Assembly (NCBI GenBank): GCA_009786025.1
Contig: WQUA01000013.1
Span: forward strand, 1-48,617
Direction: 5' to 3'
Length of the DNA: 48,617 nucleotides
Source: Pseudomonadota bacterium
GTDB lineage: Bacteria; Pseudomonadota; Gammaproteobacteria; Burkholderiales; Casimicrobiaceae
The position numbers and the translations under genes were made by a program. Positions 23,032 through 32,103 of the stretch are shown here, in pieces; the first letter of the stretch is position 1; every line of letters begins with the position of its first letter. The notes beneath the pieces are model-generated. The model saw nothing but the letters and a program-made list of their open reading frames with translations, searched no databases and was not told the origin of the DNA.

Positions 23032-23323
23032 TTACAAGATTGGCGCGTGACAACATCGTACAAAGTGGCAAACGAAGAGAATCACGCACTTCGTACAAAT
23101 GATCTCGATTCTCCTTTAAAACACAACGCAAAACCTTTGATATTGGGTTTCGCTGCGTTTATCCTGGCATGTCGAGAATGCATGAATAATTGGGGAGACT
23201 TCGTTTTTGATCTTATTCTTTAGTGATCAAACGGCGCGAGGTGTCGAGAGATGACGGATGGCTCCGGGAAACAAAACGGCGCTTCGTTCAGACAGCGCAA
23301 AGGACGGACGAACGTCGCCTTCG
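23032..23323. other. Spacer between qhp promoter and cytochrome c gene
   Basis: No gene is supported in this 292-bp stretch. It holds a short direct repeat TCGTACAAA (23056 and 23091, 35 bp apart). An imperfect inverted repeat between TTTTTGATC (near 23204) and GATCAAAC (near 23224) might end the minus-strand cytochrome transcript, but it lacks a clear U-run. Base composition is more AT-rich than the flanking genes. Confidence 0.4.
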
Positions 23324-23653
23324 TTACTTCCTGAACAATATCCAATGAATAACTGTTTTGAGATCGTCATCGCTGATAGCGTCGATCGGATACGGAACCA
23401 TAGGCACTTCACCCCAATTTCCGGCGCCACCTTTCCGTACTTTGTCGAACAATTTTTTCGGGGCATCGTCATCGCCCCGATACCGGGCAGCAATATCCTT
23501 GTATGCCGGGCCGATGCGCGGGATTTCAACTGAATGGCAAATAGAGCAATTGGCTTTCCTGTGAATGGATTCATTCGCATGGGCGGACATGGAAACGATG
23601 AAAAAAGCGTTGATGCTCAGCAAAAGCGCCCAGGCAGCAAAATATTTTTTCAT
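23324..23653 (-). CDS. Small monohaem cytochrome c
   Basis: This 109-residue protein has a signal peptide (MKKYFAAWALLLSINAFFIV, cleavage after SAHA) and one haem site C36-S-I-C39-H40. A probable axial methionine sits in VPMVPYP (Met85), and the C-terminal helix is DDDLKTVIHWILF. The size and layout match class I cytochromes of the c551/c552 type. I chose the ATG at 23651-23653 because the signal peptide begins there; the longer open frame upstream is just gene spacing. Its place between the DUF779 gene and qhpA suggests it accepts electrons from the QHNDH alpha-subunit haems and passes them to an oxidase or nitrogen-oxide reductase. That role is inferred from position. Confidence 0.85.
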   Translation of the reverse strand: MKKYFAAWALLLSINAFFIVSMSAHANESIHRKANCSICHSVEIPRIGPAYKDIAARYRGDDDAPKKLFDKVRKGGAGNWGEVPMVPYPIDAISDDDLKTVIHWILFRK

Positions 23654-23669
23654 GACTGTTCTTGATTGA

Positions 23670-24041
23670 TTAAACCAGCCCGGCCGCTTCCAGTTCGTCC
23701 CATTCGGCGTCGGTGAACAGGCGCGAGCGGGTGTGAAACGCTTTGCCGGTTGACCCTTCGAGCGAGAAAGCGCCACCCTGGCCGTCGATGACGTCGATGA
23801 TCAATTGGGTGTGTTTCCAATATTCGTATTGTGCGGCACCGATGTAAAACGGCACGCCACCGATGTCGCCGAGATGAACATCATAGGGGCCGATGGTGAG
23901 GTCGGTCGGCAAATAACAGTTGGCGGCGCTGTTGTCGCAGCAGCCACCGGATTGGTGGAACATCAGCTCTTGCCCATATTGGCGCTGTAATTCCTTGATG
24001 AGTTCAAGCGCTGCCGGTGTGGCGATGACGCGGTCAACCAT
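23670..24041 (-). CDS. DUF779 family protein
   Basis: This 123-residue cytosolic protein belongs to the DUF779 family, which is very often encoded beside aldehyde dehydrogenases. Its function is not established. A conspicuous SGGCCDNSAANC motif (Cys34, Cys35, Cys42) could bind a metal or be redox active. Conserved aromatic segments follow (FYIGAAQYEYWKHTQ). The ATG at 24041 has GAGGTG about 6 bases upstream; the longer open frame starts in the upstream terminator, so it was rejected. It lies downstream of the aldehyde dehydrogenase across a terminator and may be expressed by read-through or a weak promoter. Confidence 0.8.
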   Translation of the reverse strand: MVDRVIATPAALELIKELQRQYGQELMFHQSGGCCDNSAANCYLPTDLTIGPYDVHLGDIGGVPFYIGAAQYEYWKHTQLIIDVIDGQGGAFSLEGSTGKAFHTRSRLFTDAEWDELEAAGLV

Positions 24042-24070
24042 AGTGTGCACCTCGCAATCCGTCGTTTTAG

Positions 24071-24095
24071 AAAAAAAGGGGCGGTTGCCCGCCCC
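24071..24095 (-). terminator. Intrinsic terminator after aldehyde dehydrogenase
   Basis: Read on the minus strand: GGGGCGG (24095-24089), loop GCAA, CCGCCCC (24084-24078), then seven T (24077-24071). It is a strong intrinsic terminator 21 bp beyond the aldehyde dehydrogenase stop and 30 bp before the DUF779 start. Confidence 0.92.
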
Positions 24096-24116
24096 GTCGA
24101 TTGTCCGCAAGCGGGA

Positions 24117-25637
24117 TTAGAAAAAGCCCAGCTTGTTTTCCGAATAGGAAACCAGCAGGTTCTTGGTTTGCTGATAATGGTCGAGCATGACTTTGTGGGT
24201 CTCACGACCGATACCCGATTCCTTGTAGCCACCGAAGGCCGCATGCGCCGGATAAGCGTGGTAGCAATTGGTCCACACGCGCCCGGCCTGGATGGCGCGG
24301 CCCATGCGATAGGCGACATTGCCGTTGCGGCTCCAGACGCCGGCGCCGAGGCCGTACAGTGTATCGTTGGCGATGGCCAGCGCTTCGGCTTCGTCCTTGA
24401 AGGTGGTCACGGCCAGCACCGGCCCGAAGATTTCCTCCTGGAAAACGCGCATCTTGTTGTGACCTTTGAAAACCGTCGGCTGAATGTAGTAGCCGCCGGC
24501 AAGATCGCCAGGCAGTTGCGCACGGTTGCCTCCGATCAGCACCTGCGCGCCTTCCTGCTTGCCAATGTCGAGGTAGGAGGTGATTTTGGTCATCTGCTCC
24601 TGGGACGCTTGCGCGCCGATCATCGTGTCGGTGTCGAGCGGCGAACCCTGCTTGATCGCAGCGATACGGGTCAGGCAACGCTCCATAAACTTGTCGTAGA
24701 TGGATGCCTGGATCAACGCGCGGCTCGGGCAGGTGCACACCTCGCCCTGGTTGAAGGCAAACAGCACAAGACCCTCGATGGCTTTGTCGAGGAAAGCATC
24801 GTCTTTGGCCATGATGTCTTCAAAGAAAAGATTCGGCGACTTGCCGCCCAGTTCCAGCGTTGCCGGGATCAGGTTGTTGGCGGCGGCCTGCGCGATCACA
24901 CGACCGGTTGAGGTCGAGCCGGTAAAGGCGATCTTGGCAATGCGCTTGGAACTCGCCAGCGGCAAGCCAGCCTCGCGGCCAAAGCCGTTGACGATGTTGA
25001 GCACGCCCGGCGGCAGGAGATCGGCAATCAGCTCTACCAGGAGCAGAATCGAGATCGGCGTTTGTTCCGCCGGCTTCAACACCACACAGTTACCGGCGCC
25101 CAGCGCCGGGGCGAGCTTCCAGGCTGCCATCAACAACGGGAAGTTCCACGGGATGATCTGACCGACGACGCCGAGCGGTTCGTGTAAATGGTAGGCGACG
25201 GTGTTCTCGTCGATCTGGGAAATGGCGCCTTCCTGCGCGCGGACACAACCGGCGAAATAGCGGAAGTGGTCGGAGAACAGCGGCAAGTCGGCATTCAGCG
25301 TCTCGCGGATCGGCTTACCGTTATCGACTGTCTCGGCATAGGCCAGCAGCTCGAGGTTGGCGTCAACGCGGTCGGCGATTTTTAACAGAATGTTCGCGCG
25401 CTCGGTCGGTGAGGTCTTACCCCACTTGGCGGCGGCGGCGTGCGCGGCGTCGAGCGCCAGTTCGATATCTTCGGCGGACGAACGAGCAGCCTTGGTGTAA
25501 GGCTTGCCGGTAATGGGAGTAACGACGTCGAAATACTGTCCTTTGACCGGGGCGACCCATTTGCCGCCGATAAAGTTGTCGTACTTGGCCTTGTAGGCGA
25601 TCTTGGCGCCGGCGGCGCCGGGGGCTGCGTAAAGCAT
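24117..25637 (-). CDS. NAD-dependent aldehyde dehydrogenase (ExaC/AldB type)
   Basis: This 506-residue enzyme oxidises aldehydes to carboxylates with NAD. It has all landmarks of the aldehyde dehydrogenase family: PWNFP with Asn165, the cofactor loop FTGSTSTG, the general base Glu262 in LELGGKSP, and the nucleophile Cys301 in [11 protein letters not shown]. Length and C-terminus ([19 protein letters not shown]) match the short-chain acetaldehyde dehydrogenases ExaC/AldB/AcoD. GAGGAGA precedes the ATG. It starts 95 bp after the U32 genes on the same strand and ends at a strong terminator. It is therefore probably the last gene of a U32-U32-ALDH operon, removing the aldehyde made by amine oxidation. 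Confidence 0.92.
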   Translation of the reverse strand: MLYAAPGAAGAKIAYKAKYDNFIGGKWVAPVKGQYFDVVTPITGKPYTKAARSSAEDIELALDAAHAAAAKWGKTSPTERANILLKIADRVDANLELLAYAETVDNGKPIRETLNADLPLFSDHFRYFAGCVRAQEGAISQIDENTVAYHLHEPLGVVGQIIPWNFPLLMAAWKLAPALGAGNCVVLKPAEQTPISILLLVELIADLLPPGVLNIVNGFGREAGLPLASSKRIAKIAFTGSTSTGRVIAQAAANNLIPATLELGGKSPNLFFEDIMAKDDAFLDKAIEGLVLFAFNQGEVCTCPSRALIQASIYDKFMERCLTRIAAIKQGSPLDTDTMIGAQASQEQMTKITSYLDIGKQEGAQVLIGGNRAQLPGDLAGGYYIQPTVFKGHNKMRVFQEEIFGPVLAVTTFKDEAEALAIANDTLYGLGAGVWSRNGNVAYRMGRAIQAGRVWTNCYHAYPAHAAFGGYKESGIGRETHKVMLDHYQQTKNLLVSYSENKLGFF

Positions 25638-25732
25638 AGGTGTCTCCTCATTTTAAAAGTAGTGAAACGAAAGGTTGTTCTAGCCCTGCCTTTTTTGGAA
25701 CGCAGGCCGGAACCTTTAAAAACTGTTTGGGT

Positions 25733-26737
25733 TTATTGACTGAGCACCTCCGGGTAATAACACATGTACCCTGTCTTGCAGTGCTCAACGGATGGCCTCA
25801 ACTCTTGCGCAAAGCGCATTACCAGCTTGCTGTGTTCGCCAGCCTCGATACGGTCCAGAACGGTTCGCACCATGCGCACACTTGCCTGCTTTCTGATTAT
25901 GGGCGCTTCTCTCCCCGCAATTTTCACGGCGGTAATCCCGCCGCTCAACAAAGCGGGGAGGGCGCATAACCCACATGGACCGAAAGGTTTTCCTGCCTCA
26001 TTTGTGGTGAAGCCGCAGGAGAAGCGGTACCAGAGCCATTTTCTATATTCCCGGTCGTTTTCCTCAAGCTCGCCGAGAAAGGATTCCCTCAAATGCCCGC
26101 GACCGCGCCGCTTGTAAAGGTTGACATGATTGTCGATACAGATCGGCCCGCCCAGGCGTTGCGGTAAGTGGAGCGTTGCGCACGCGCCTTCCTCGAAGAC
26201 ACAGCCGTCGTTGAGAATGAATGCTTCGATCTCGATATCCGGCGCCTCGTTCGCAATTTCGCACGCTTCGGCGATGGTGACATCGCGCGGCAAAATGAGT
26301 CTGGTGGCGCCCAGTTCTTTACAAAACAATGCTGCGCTGGAGTTACGGCATGTCGCAACAGAACTGACATGGATTCGGCATGATGGTACGCGTTCATGCA
26401 ATTCAGCGAGCAACCCCAGATCGGAGACGATAAGAGCATCGCCTCCCATATCCAGGAAAGAACTGGCGATCGATAGCAACGCACCGACTTGTTCGTCTGT
26501 ATAGCTTTGCGCATTGAGCACCAGAGAGATTGAACATTCACGCTGGTGCGCTGCGCGTACCGCCCGGCCAAGGTCCGCATCGTTACGGAAGTTGCCGGAT
26601 GGGCGCCTGTTGAGATTCGGTATGCGGAATCGGGTGACCCAATCGTCCGGAACGAATCCGCAATAGAATTCATTGGCGCCGGCTTGTGAGAGAACCTCAA
26701 CCTCTTCGACATTAACCACAGGGGCGACAATTTTCAT
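25733..26737 (-). CDS. U32-family protein, UbiU-like (putative Fe-S, prephenate-dependent hydroxylase component)
   Basis: This 334-residue protein starts with the U32-type strand KIVAPVVNVEEVEVL and has a barrel pattern ending in VKIAGREAP. A cysteine set C179-x6-C186-x13-C200-x40-C241 closely follows the four-Cys cluster spacing of UbiU. The segment LILPRDVTIAEA matches the U32 LxRELS element. Extra cysteines (C255, C258, C320, C326) are unusual. Known U32 members UbiU/UbiV, RlhA and TrhP insert oxygen without O2, with prephenate implicated. The ATG overlaps the stop of the other U32 gene as ATGA, so the two are coupled. I infer a heterodimer. The substrate is unknown; the QHNDH gamma tryptophan is the most interesting candidate. 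Confidence 0.8.
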   Translation of the reverse strand: MKIVAPVVNVEEVEVLSQAGANEFYCGFVPDDWVTRFRIPNLNRRPSGNFRNDADLGRAVRAAHQRECSISLVLNAQSYTDEQVGALLSIASSFLDMGGDALIVSDLGLLAELHERVPSCRIHVSSVATCRNSSAALFCKELGATRLILPRDVTIAEACEIANEAPDIEIEAFILNDGCVFEEGACATLHLPQRLGGPICIDNHVNLYKRRGRGHLRESFLGELEENDREYRKWLWYRFSCGFTTNEAGKPFGPCGLCALPALLSGGITAVKIAGREAPIIRKQASVRMVRTVLDRIEAGEHSKLVMRFAQELRPSVEHCKTGYMCYYPEVLSQ

Positions 26738-27648
26738 AGCGCTTCTCCCGGCATGACGATGCGACTGATAAAGCCTTGCTCAACAGCCGCTCTCACCAGC
26801 GCGAGCATCTCCTTGGGATGCCGACTGATGATGGTGTTTCCCAGTTGATACATCTGGTATTGGGTATCCGCGCCCGGGCGTTTGAGTTCTGAGCTGATTT
26901 TGAGACATTCTTTTTTGCATGCGCGGCCAACCGCAAACCGCTCCGTTCCACGAATCGCCGTCGATCCGACCCGGCACATTCTGCCTTTTGCAACACAGGA
27001 AAAAGGAACGTGAACGCTTGTGTGCATGGGTAGAGAAGCAAACGTGTTGTCATCAGCGAAGATTGGTATGTCCATTTCCATTCGTTCTACACCCAACCGT
27101 TTGAACATGGCAGCCAATGGTCGTGGATCAAAGATGAAAGCGGTGGATGATCCGGCCTGACTGAGCCTGGGGTCTTTCATCATACGACACAGGATTCGAC
27201 CGGCAACCAGGCGGAGTTTTGCGAAATGGTTCTTAATGAAATAACCGACACCCCAGTCATTCACGATGACCTCACTATCATCGGGAAGGCATGCCAGCAA
27301 TCTGGCGAGATTTCGAATAACTTGCGGAGAGGCGATGGGTGTCAGTAACGAAACACGACAATCCATTTCCTGCGCGCGGGTAATCGCATTTTTCAGCATA
27401 AGCGTTGTCGGCAGAAGATGTTCGCAAAACTCACTGCCGATATAAAGATGTGTGGGCATGAATTTTGATAGCCATTCAGCCAAATCGTGATCATCCAAAG
27501 CCGCAAGCCAATGCGTCTGGCAAACAGACTTGTCTGTTCCGATCGCGAAGGATGCGGCCGGATTGACCAACGAGACAGCGAGTTCCGGGTGATGATGATC
27601 ACGACCCGTCAAAGCTGCATGATCGACGGTAAATCCGTTTTTAACCAT
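26734..27648 (-). CDS. U32-family protein, UbiV-like (putative Fe-S partner)
   Basis: This 304-residue protein is a diverged U32 member. From its chosen start, Cys75 in LYIGSEFCE matches the early UbiV cluster cysteine, and Cys244-KKE-Cys248 matches the UbiV C-x3-C pair, with C218 or C225 the likely fourth ligand. VNDWGVGYF corresponds to the U32 ASDLGV strand, and YQLGNTIISR to the late conserved strand. I prefer the ATG at 27648 (AGGAGA upstream) over an in-frame GTG at 27720 with no good ribosome site. It is the first gene of the minus-strand operon and lies below the promoter with TATC-N7-GGCC repeats. It overlaps the UbiU-like gene by 4 bases. Confidence in the exact subfamily is moderate. 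Confidence 0.75.
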   Translation of the reverse strand: MVKNGFTVDHAALTGRDHHHPELAVSLVNPAASFAIGTDKSVCQTHWLAALDDHDLAEWLSKFMPTHLYIGSEFCEHLLPTTLMLKNAITRAQEMDCRVSLLTPIASPQVIRNLARLLACLPDDSEVIVNDWGVGYFIKNHFAKLRLVAGRILCRMMKDPRLSQAGSSTAFIFDPRPLAAMFKRLGVERMEMDIPIFADDNTFASLPMHTSVHVPFSCVAKGRMCRVGSTAIRGTERFAVGRACKKECLKISSELKRPGADTQYQMYQLGNTIISRHPKEMLALVRAAVEQGFISRIVMPGEAL

Positions 27649-27763
27649 AACCTCGTTGTCTCCTGTTTTACCCCTGTCATTCGTGGGCGATGCTTTTTTA
27701 CGAGGTGATTCCAGCGGCACAACTTTAACCGGAATGATTTTCCTCGAACCATTTGGTCAGTGG

Positions 27764-27839
27764 ATGTTAGGGTGCGGAGAGATTCGGATGTATCGTGAAA
27801 CGGCCTTAACGCTAATTTGAATTATCAAATTTCGGCCTC
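27764..27839 (-). promoter_or_regulatory. Predicted U32-ALDH operon promoter with paired 15-bp activator repeats
   Basis: Direct repeats TATCGTGAAACGGCC (27791-27805) and TATCAAATTTCGGCC (27823-27837) are spaced 32 bp start to start, exactly as upstream of qhpA. The -10 candidate TAACAT (27764-27769, read on minus) is 21 bp from the near repeat, against 22 bp at qhpA. Thirteen or more of 15 positions agree between equivalent repeats at the two promoters. This is strong evidence for a shared activator and so for one regulon; the protein is inferred to be the AraC-type regulator encoded divergently. Confidence 0.72.
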
Positions 27840-27931
27840 GTTCCTTATGAGAGTCAAACACACTATTGGCTCGCATGGTGCTACCAAAGGAGTTTATGCG
27901 AAGCACAAGCGAAGTGAGCGTGACTTTTTGT

Positions 27932-27946
27932 TATCGACTTTCGGCC
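27932..27946 (+). promoter_or_regulatory. Third copy of the 15-bp activator repeat, upstream of the regulator gene
   Basis: TATCGACTTTCGGCC matches the TATC-N7-GGCC repeat found in pairs at 22983 and 27791. It is single here and lies 185 bp before the AraC-type gene. It may mediate autoregulation or loop formation across the divergent region. The rest of the 482-bp intergenic stretch (27649-28130) holds no gene I can support. Confidence 0.5.
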
Positions 27947-28130
27947 TCACTAATGTACACTACTCCTTATGGGGGATTTTTCTGACATCACCAACTGTTT
28001 AGGATTGGGTCTTGAGCAGTTGGTTAATCCACTCGGCGCACAGAAAGAAAGAGGAAGCGGGTTTCTGCCTGCTACGTTATCTTGATTGTGTCGAGGTCGC
28101 TTCCAAGCGGCGGGGATCAGGAGACAAATT

Positions 28131-29150
28131 ATGTATTGCTCTTTCCGTAAAGAAGGAGATGCAGCGCCTACTTATCGCGCAAGCGAAAAGAGCGCCATCA
28201 TTTCTACCAACGATCCGTGCGTGCACGCAGCCAGCCTGCGTGATTGGTCGCAGGATTATCTACAACTCTCCGCAGGACACTTCTCCGGCGAGATCGTAGA
28301 AACATCAATCGGACCGATTCAAGTTTTCAAAGAAACGATTCATCAAAGTGTTGATGAAAAGGCGAACCCTCGTCGTGACAGCTACACCGTCGGGGTTCCC
28401 ATTTACGTTGAGGAAAACGGCTACTGGCAAGGGCATCATTTGCAGCGTGATTCCCTGATGACGCTTCGCCCGAACGAAGAGCTTTACTTTCGCACTCCTC
28501 CGGTATCGTCAATCCTGGTCACTGTGATCAATTGCAATGCATTTGATCTTTTCTCCAGTAACACAAGCAACATCGATATTGGAAATCTGATTACGTGGGC
28601 AAAAACCGGCGGGCTTCCTCCTCAGGCAGCCAAACGTTTCCGGATAACTCTGCAACAAGTGCTGGCTTCGGTCATTTCCACACCGGAAGTGCTGGAACAT
28701 GCGGCATCTGAAAGGGCTATCATCGAAACGGTCATGAACGCATCCTTGGAGGCCTTAACGGCAAGGGCAGCGGAAAACAAGCCGCCGCGCAGTGTCCACG
28801 CCGTGCAACGTGCGATTGTGGAGCGTGCCCGACAATATGTTCTCGCGAATCGCGAGACGCCGCCTACGGTTTCCGATTTATGCCTTTACCTGAAGATGAG
28901 TCGGCGGGGATTGCACCATGCTTTCATGAATGTGCTGGGAGTAAACATCGTCACCTTTCTTCGCTATGTGAGATTGCATGGGGTGAAAAAAGACCTTCTT
29001 CAGGCGAGCTCAATGGATTCGGTAACCGGAATTGCATGCAAGTGGGGATTCTGGCACATGGGCATGTTTTCTTCCTATTACAAAAGCTTGTTTGGCGAAA
29101 CGCCTTCAACAACTCTGCGAAAATTGTCGCCGCAATCAATGCGGCTATAA
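28131..29150 (+). CDS. AraC-family transcriptional regulator (probable QHNDH regulator, QhpR-like)
   Basis: This 339-residue protein has an N-terminal sensing domain (about 1-220) and a C-terminal AraC double helix-turn-helix (about 230-335). The C-terminal part has the typical TVSDLCLYLKMSRRGLHHAF, FLRYVRLHGV and ACKWGFWHMGMFSSYYKSLFGETP elements, closest in feel to EutR-like regulators. AGGAGA is 7 bases before the ATG at 28131; an in-frame upstream start was rejected for lack of a site. AraC-type activators (QhpR) control QHNDH operons in characterised amine users. It is divergent from the U32-ALDH operon and flanked by repeats suited to an AraC activator. The inducer is presumably an amine or its product, which is inference. 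Confidence 0.85.
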   Translation: MYCSFRKEGDAAPTYRASEKSAIISTNDPCVHAASLRDWSQDYLQLSAGHFSGEIVETSIGPIQVFKETIHQSVDEKANPRRDSYTVGVPIYVEENGYWQGHHLQRDSLMTLRPNEELYFRTPPVSSILVTVINCNAFDLFSSNTSNIDIGNLITWAKTGGLPPQAAKRFRITLQQVLASVISTPEVLEHAASERAIIETVMNASLEALTARAAENKPPRSVHAVQRAIVERARQYVLANRETPPTVSDLCLYLKMSRRGLHHAFMNVLGVNIVTFLRYVRLHGVKKDLLQASSMDSVTGIACKWGFWHMGMFSSYYKSLFGETPSTTLRKLSPQSMRL

Positions 29151-29260
29151 CTTTATACGCTAGGACGTTTTTGATTTAACCGCAAAGAGCACAAGAACCG
29201 TCATCCGAAAACGGATATCTACAACTGACCACGCCAATGTCGGGCGCCCCTCTCCCACGG

Positions 29261-29290
29261 CTCCTCTCCCGCAGCTTGCAGGATAGGGAG
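29261..29290. repeat. Degenerate REP-like palindrome between regulator and ftsY
   Basis: CTCCTCTCCCGC and GCAGGATAGGGAG form an imperfect inverted repeat in the convergent spacer between the AraC-type gene and ftsY, with a second CCCCTCTCCC just upstream. It belongs to the dispersed CCCTCTCC family and probably also marks the end of both transcripts; no T-run is present. Confidence 0.5.
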
Positions 29291-29295
29291 CAGAG

Positions 29296-30288
29296 CTACG
29301 GCAACAACGCCTCCACAAACTCCCGCGCGTCAAACGGTTGCAGGTCGTCGATGCTTTCGCCGACACCGATGAAGCGGACGGGAATCGGGTGTTCGCGGGC
29401 GATGGCGGCGAGGACGCCGCCTTTGGCGCTGCCGTCGAGTTTGGTAACGATGAGACCAGTCAGCCCGATGGCGGCGTCGAAGGCTTTGACTTGCGCAAGT
29501 CCGTTCTGGCCGGTGTTGGCGTCGAGGACGAGCAGCACTTCGTGCGGCGCGCCTTCTTGTGCGCGACCGATGACGCGCTTGATTTTTTTCAGTTCTTCCA
29601 TCAAATGCGATTGGGTCGGCAAGCGACCGGCGGTGTCGGCCAGCACGATGTCGATGCCGCGCGCGCGCGCTGCCTGGATGGCGTCGAACATCACGGCGGC
29701 CGGGTCGCCGCCTTGCTGCGCGATGACGGTCACGTTGTTGCGTTCGCCCCAGACGGACAGTTGTTCTCCAGCGGCGGCGCGGAAGGTATCGCCGGCGGCG
29801 AGCAGGACGGTGTGCCCTTCGTTTTGCCAACGGCGGGTCAGTTTGCCGATGGAGGTGGTTTTCCCCGCGCCGTTGACGCCCGTCAGCATCACGACACACG
29901 GGTTGACATCAATGGCGCGGTTCTCGGTTTGCAGCGGACGCAGCAGATCGTAGAGCGCGTCGCGCAAAACTGTTTTAACATCGGTCTCGGCGTTGGCTTT
30001 GGCGTAGCGTTGTTTGAGTTCGGCGAGAAGGTGCTGGGTGGCGGCGATGCCGGCGTCGGCAGTGAGCAGCGCGGTTTCGAGTTCTTCCAGTGTGTCGTCG
30101 TCGAGGGTGCGTCGTGAAAGAACGTTGCCAAGTGCGCTGGTGAGTTTGTCGCGCGACAGACCAAGTCCTGCCGTCAGCCGTTCACGCCAGGAGGTTTTTT
30201 GCGGCGCAGCTTGCTGCTCGGAGGGCACAGCATCGGGAGCGGCCGGAGACGCTCCGGAAGTTTTGTTGCGTTTGAGAAAATCGAACAT
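29296..30288 (-). CDS. ftsY: Signal recognition particle receptor FtsY
   Basis: This 330-residue GTPase docks SRP-ribosome complexes at the membrane. A short basic/Ala-rich A region (1-35) is followed by the N domain helices and the G domain. The P-loop is GVNGAGKTT at 137-145, followed by the DTAGR motif, the TKLDGSAKGG specificity segment and the C-terminal GVGESIDDLQPF signature. The A domain is much shorter than in E. coli, as is common in betaproteobacteria. It is divergent from rsmD, with a 296-bp spacer that includes a dispersed repeat. Confidence 0.97.
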   Translation of the reverse strand: MFDFLKRNKTSGASPAAPDAVPSEQQAAPQKTSWRERLTAGLGLSRDKLTSALGNVLSRRTLDDDTLEELETALLTADAGIAATQHLLAELKQRYAKANAETDVKTVLRDALYDLLRPLQTENRAIDVNPCVVMLTGVNGAGKTTSIGKLTRRWQNEGHTVLLAAGDTFRAAAGEQLSVWGERNNVTVIAQQGGDPAAVMFDAIQAARARGIDIVLADTAGRLPTQSHLMEELKKIKRVIGRAQEGAPHEVLLVLDANTGQNGLAQVKAFDAAIGLTGLIVTKLDGSAKGGVLAAIAREHPIPVRFIGVGESIDDLQPFDAREFVEALLP

Positions 30289-30511
30289 GAAAAGAAAGGT
30301 GGTTGCAGCGAAATGAGCGAGAATGCTGCATTGTACCTGCTCGGCTTCAACCGGAGCTGGGGCGCGAAGGAACGGATGAAAACGATGACGTGGACGGGAG
30401 GCAAGTTTCCCCTACAGGCAGGGCGTGTCGATGGTGGCGCAGGGGCGGCAATCTGTCGCCCGCCAGTACATTCCTCTGCGCTCTTCGCGCCTTCGCGTGA
30501 GAAAAGCGTTT

Positions 30512-30541
30512 CTGGATTGCTTCGCTGCGTTCGCAATGACG
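30512..30541 (-). repeat. Dispersed 30-bp repeat (GCGAACGCAGCGAA type), copy 1
   Basis: On the minus strand this reads CGTCATTGCGAACGCAGCGAA followed by GCAATCCAG. A copy with 28 of 30 matching bases occurs in plus orientation at 39278-39308, inside lolB. It is a member of a widespread proteobacterial intergenic repeat class. The surrounding 30289-30584 spacer has no gene I can support. Confidence 0.75.
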
Positions 30542-30584
30542 CCATGCTTCTTGATAAAGCTCCGTCTTACCGGAAAGGGGTCGC

Positions 30585-31139
30585 ATGACACGCTCCGGCC
30601 TTCCTCAATCTTCGCTGCGTATTGTCGGCGGGCGTCATCGCAGTCGGGTGATTCGCTTTCCGGCGCTGCCGGGCGTACGGCCGACGCCGGATCGGGTACG
30701 CGAGACTTTGTTCAACTGGCTGGGACAGGATTTGACCGGAATGACGACGCTGGAGCCGTATGCCGGAAGCGGCGCGTTGTCGCTGGAGGCGTTGTCGCGC
30801 GGTGCCCGCTTGGGCGTGGCCTGGGATGTGCAGAAGGCAGCCGTACGGGCGCTGGCAGAGAACGCGGCGCTGCTGGGCGAAACGGGTCTGGAGGCGCGCT
30901 GCGCCGAGGCGGGAGCGGGGTTGCGGCAGGAAACGCGGGGTTTCGACGTGATTTTCCTCGACCCGCCGTTTGGTGACGATCCCTGGTCCTGGCTCTTTGA
31001 GGCGTGCGCCGGGCGGCTCAGGCCGGGCGGGTGGCTTTATGCCGAGGCAGGGCATCCGCTGATGCCGCCAAAATTTTTTGAATTATTCCGGCACGGGCGC
31101 GCCGGACAGGTGTATTTTCATTTATTCTGTCGCGTTTGA
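30585..31139 (+). CDS. rsmD: 16S rRNA (guanine-N2)-methyltransferase RsmD
   Basis: This 184-residue protein methylates G966 of 16S rRNA. It has the RsmD N-terminus ([31 protein letters not shown]), the SAM-binding motif [18 protein letters not shown] and the catalytic DPPF motif in [11 protein letters not shown]. Its length matches the family. coaD begins 19 bp after its stop, the common rsmD-coaD pairing. Confidence 0.95.
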   Translation: MTRSGLPQSSLRIVGGRHRSRVIRFPALPGVRPTPDRVRETLFNWLGQDLTGMTTLEPYAGSGALSLEALSRGARLGVAWDVQKAAVRALAENAALLGETGLEARCAEAGAGLRQETRGFDVIFLDPPFGDDPWSWLFEACAGRLRPGGWLYAEAGHPLMPPKFFELFRHGRAGQVYFHLFCRV

Positions 31140-31158
31140 AATTTGGGGAGATTGGAAA

Positions 31159-31975
<817 letters not shown>

Positions 31976-32061
31976 AACGGTTTCGATTCAATCAGCCGTA
32001 CAGACTTCTGGCGTTATTGATCCCTATCCCCATCTTTTCCAGTGGGTGGGGCGTGCGCCCG

Positions 32062-32087
32062 TTCCCTCCTCCAGAGGAGGAAATGGG
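32062..32087. repeat. REP-like palindrome between ferredoxin and protease genes
   Basis: TTCCCTCCTCC-AGA-GGAGGAAATGGG forms an imperfect inverted repeat in the convergent spacer, next to a CCCATC/GGTGGGG element near 32030. It is another member of the dispersed CCCTCTCC family and may terminate both converging genes. Confidence 0.5.
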
Positions 32088-32103
32088 TGTTTCTGCTCAG
32101 GGG

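Noticed and set aside
25638-25732. Possible sigma-54 or TATC-N7-GGCC site before the aldehyde dehydrogenase
   Set aside because: No TGGCAC-N5-TTGC pattern; the only similar word (AGGCCGGAACC) lacks the GATA half. Read-through from the U32 genes is simpler.
12880-29150. A hidden QhpG (FAD monooxygenase) gene
   Set aside because: No long frame in this region has a GxGxxG flavin motif or monooxygenase pattern; all sizeable frames are assigned or are shadows.
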